Of a DNA stretch of 64,000 nt, positions 62,552-64,000 are shown piece after piece; position 1 is the stretch's first letter, and each line of letters starts with the position of its first letter. The notes under the pieces were generated by a model, which searched no databases, was not told the DNA's origin, and saw nothing but the letters and a program-made list of their open reading frames with translations. Source of the stretch: Siphonodentalium dalli (lineage: Eukaryota; Mollusca; Scaphopoda; Gadilida; Siphonodentaliidae); the NCBI GenBank assembly GCA_032622095.1, contig CP136065.1, positions 248,929,474-248,993,473 of the forward strand. The letters run 5' to 3'. A program made the translations under genes and the position numbers.

Positions 62552-64000
62552 TGTTATGTACAATAATTCTACTCTAATGTTCCAAATAGACCTGCTTTAT
62601 TTTCATTGAAAATTCCATGTGTTTCTTATTTGGGTCTGCACATTTAAACTTGGGAAAGGTTTGTTAATAAGATTCGTGAGGAGGTGTTTCTTATATTTCC
62701 GTTGGTGCCTGCTGTATACGTTTTGACATCAGCTGTAAAAAATCACACACCATTTGCATGTTAGTATTAGTAAATCAGCACACGATTTTGTTTCTAACTC
62801 CATCTGAGATGTCATGTTTGTTTATGTTTTGACAACTGTGCAGAAGAGGGTCACCGGAACAGACTTAATAATAACCATCTCCCCAGACTAGATAGGATGC
62901 GCCCTTGTGGAAACATCTCTGTATGTTTATGTACATTCCGGGAAATTTCTCTATCCCATAATTACTTGTAGGTATGTATTAAATGTGTGCAGTTCAGTGC
63001 TAGCTCCCTAGTACCAGAAACAAATGTAAATTTAAACCCTTGGCAATATTTCAAACCATGTAAAATACTCTCAATCTATGGAAAATCAACTAATTATACA
63101 TGCACCTACACTTGGTCCTGACATATATTTCAATGAACTACATGATTATTTGGGTCTACACATTTATTAAATTTTATCAGGATTTCCACCCTTTACATTT
63201 ATTTGGGACTGCTCCATTAATAAATTTTGTCAGGATTTCCAGCCTGCACATTAATTTGGGACTGCACCTTTATTTGGAACATTAGAGTAATGTATGTGAA
63301 ATTTTGATATATTGTTGATTTTCATGTGAGAATTAAAACAAACTGTTGTTTTTGTCAGATTACTTTCTTTGATATTTTCTCTCAAACAGGGCTTGTGGGT
63401 AACTTTGACAGGCATCCCCCCCAGAAATTTGTGACAATACAGTCAATCAATATGGTCATTGTCTGATGCAAGGCGAAAAATAAGTGGCCGGTCATGGTCA
63501 TTGTCTGATGAAAAATAGCTTATGTCCAGTGCACTTCTGTATCTGTCGGACATTTTGTCCGATGCAAATTTTTAAACAATCTATCTGTTTGGGTATGTAC
63601 AAGGAGCCACTACTGGCCAAATAGGACATTGAAGGTGAAATTTTTTTCAGTACTGCAAGTTATATATAGATCCATTCTGAACCCACTCTTTGCTGAAAAT
63701 AATGTGTATTTACCACTTTGGACATGAAATGGATAATCTAAATTAAATTATACTTTTATTGGTGCGATAATTTAATTCTGGTTCGGGTTTTTGTTTTTTT
63801 TTCCATATGACGGAAGCTAGATAGAACATCTGTTTTGCAATTCGTGTAAATGAAATGTGGAAAAGAATTCTCGATGCACGTTATTGTTTTATTTTATTCA
63901 TTGAATTATTAAACATAGTTGTATTGATATGATATTTGACCTTGAATTGTCCTGTGATAACATAAATAATACAGGACCATCAACTGTTGGTCATTTGTAA
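62552..64000 (+). other. 3' UTR and downstream flank
   Basis: No further gene-like frame is seen. Candidate ATTAAA signals occur, for example at 62978-62983, but none can be chosen as the poly(A) site. Degenerate ~50-bp repeats with TTATTTGGGTCTGCACATTT and TTTGTCAGGATTTCCA-like text lie at 62620-63290. Confidence 0.4.

Overview
This is a window of animal (metazoan) nuclear DNA. It is AT-rich and dense in repeats, and its genes are split into short exons by long introns with GT..AG ends. There are no bacterial operons, and I see no rRNA, tRNA or CRISPR array. The repeat content (many hAT-like and TTAA-flanked piggyBac-like miniature elements, CR1/jockey-type LINE fragments, CCGTCCGTCCG-rich elements) suggests a marine invertebrate. 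I cannot name the species or phylum from sequence alone.

One host gene explains almost all of the convincing coding sequence: a neurochondrin (NCDN, norbin) orthologue on the + strand, from the start codon at 8633 to the stop at 62551. I could place 14 coding exons by peptide similarity to the neurochondrin family, by splice sites and by matching splice phases: 8633-8716, 18425-18524, 24595-24656, 25845-25990, 31750-32186, 34110-34298, 35421-35536, 43315-43675, 44965-45088, 53014-53097, 55456-55623, 57256-57354, 60846-60963 and 62506-62551. All phases fit except between exons 2 and 4, where one exon of roughly 75-80 nt (called exon 3 here) is expected but was not found. The found exons give about 710 codons, so with the missing exon the protein is close to the roughly 730 residues usual for the family.

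Layout: 1-8600 is the upstream flank, with a 31-bp satellite (1-1059), an interspersed repeat in two copies, an hAT-type element with a perfect 8-bp target duplication (2774-3928), a MITE (5514-6361) and a LINE fragment (6978-7685). Intron 1 (8717-18424) holds a 3.7-kb nested inverted-repeat element, hAT elements and degenerate repeats. Intron 2 holds hAT and LINE remnants and a 32-bp array. Introns 5, 8 and 11 hold large arrays and palindrome-bearing MITEs. Intron 13 holds a 30-bp minisatellite.

The most striking structure is that three separate exon/5'-splice-site junctions of this one gene have been amplified in tandem: the end of exon 2 (3 copies, 105 bp), the end of exon 5 (43 full units of 105 or 97 bp, about 4.5 kb) and the end of exon 8 (roughly 80 units of 49 or 59 bp, about 4.3 kb). 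Each unit carries the exon's 3' coding end plus its GT donor, so the introns are filled with decoy donors. The acceptor of exon 12 is also locally duplicated. A second unusual feature is a 67-bp near-perfect palindrome that recurs at a dozen places inside MITEs of four different terminal-repeat types.
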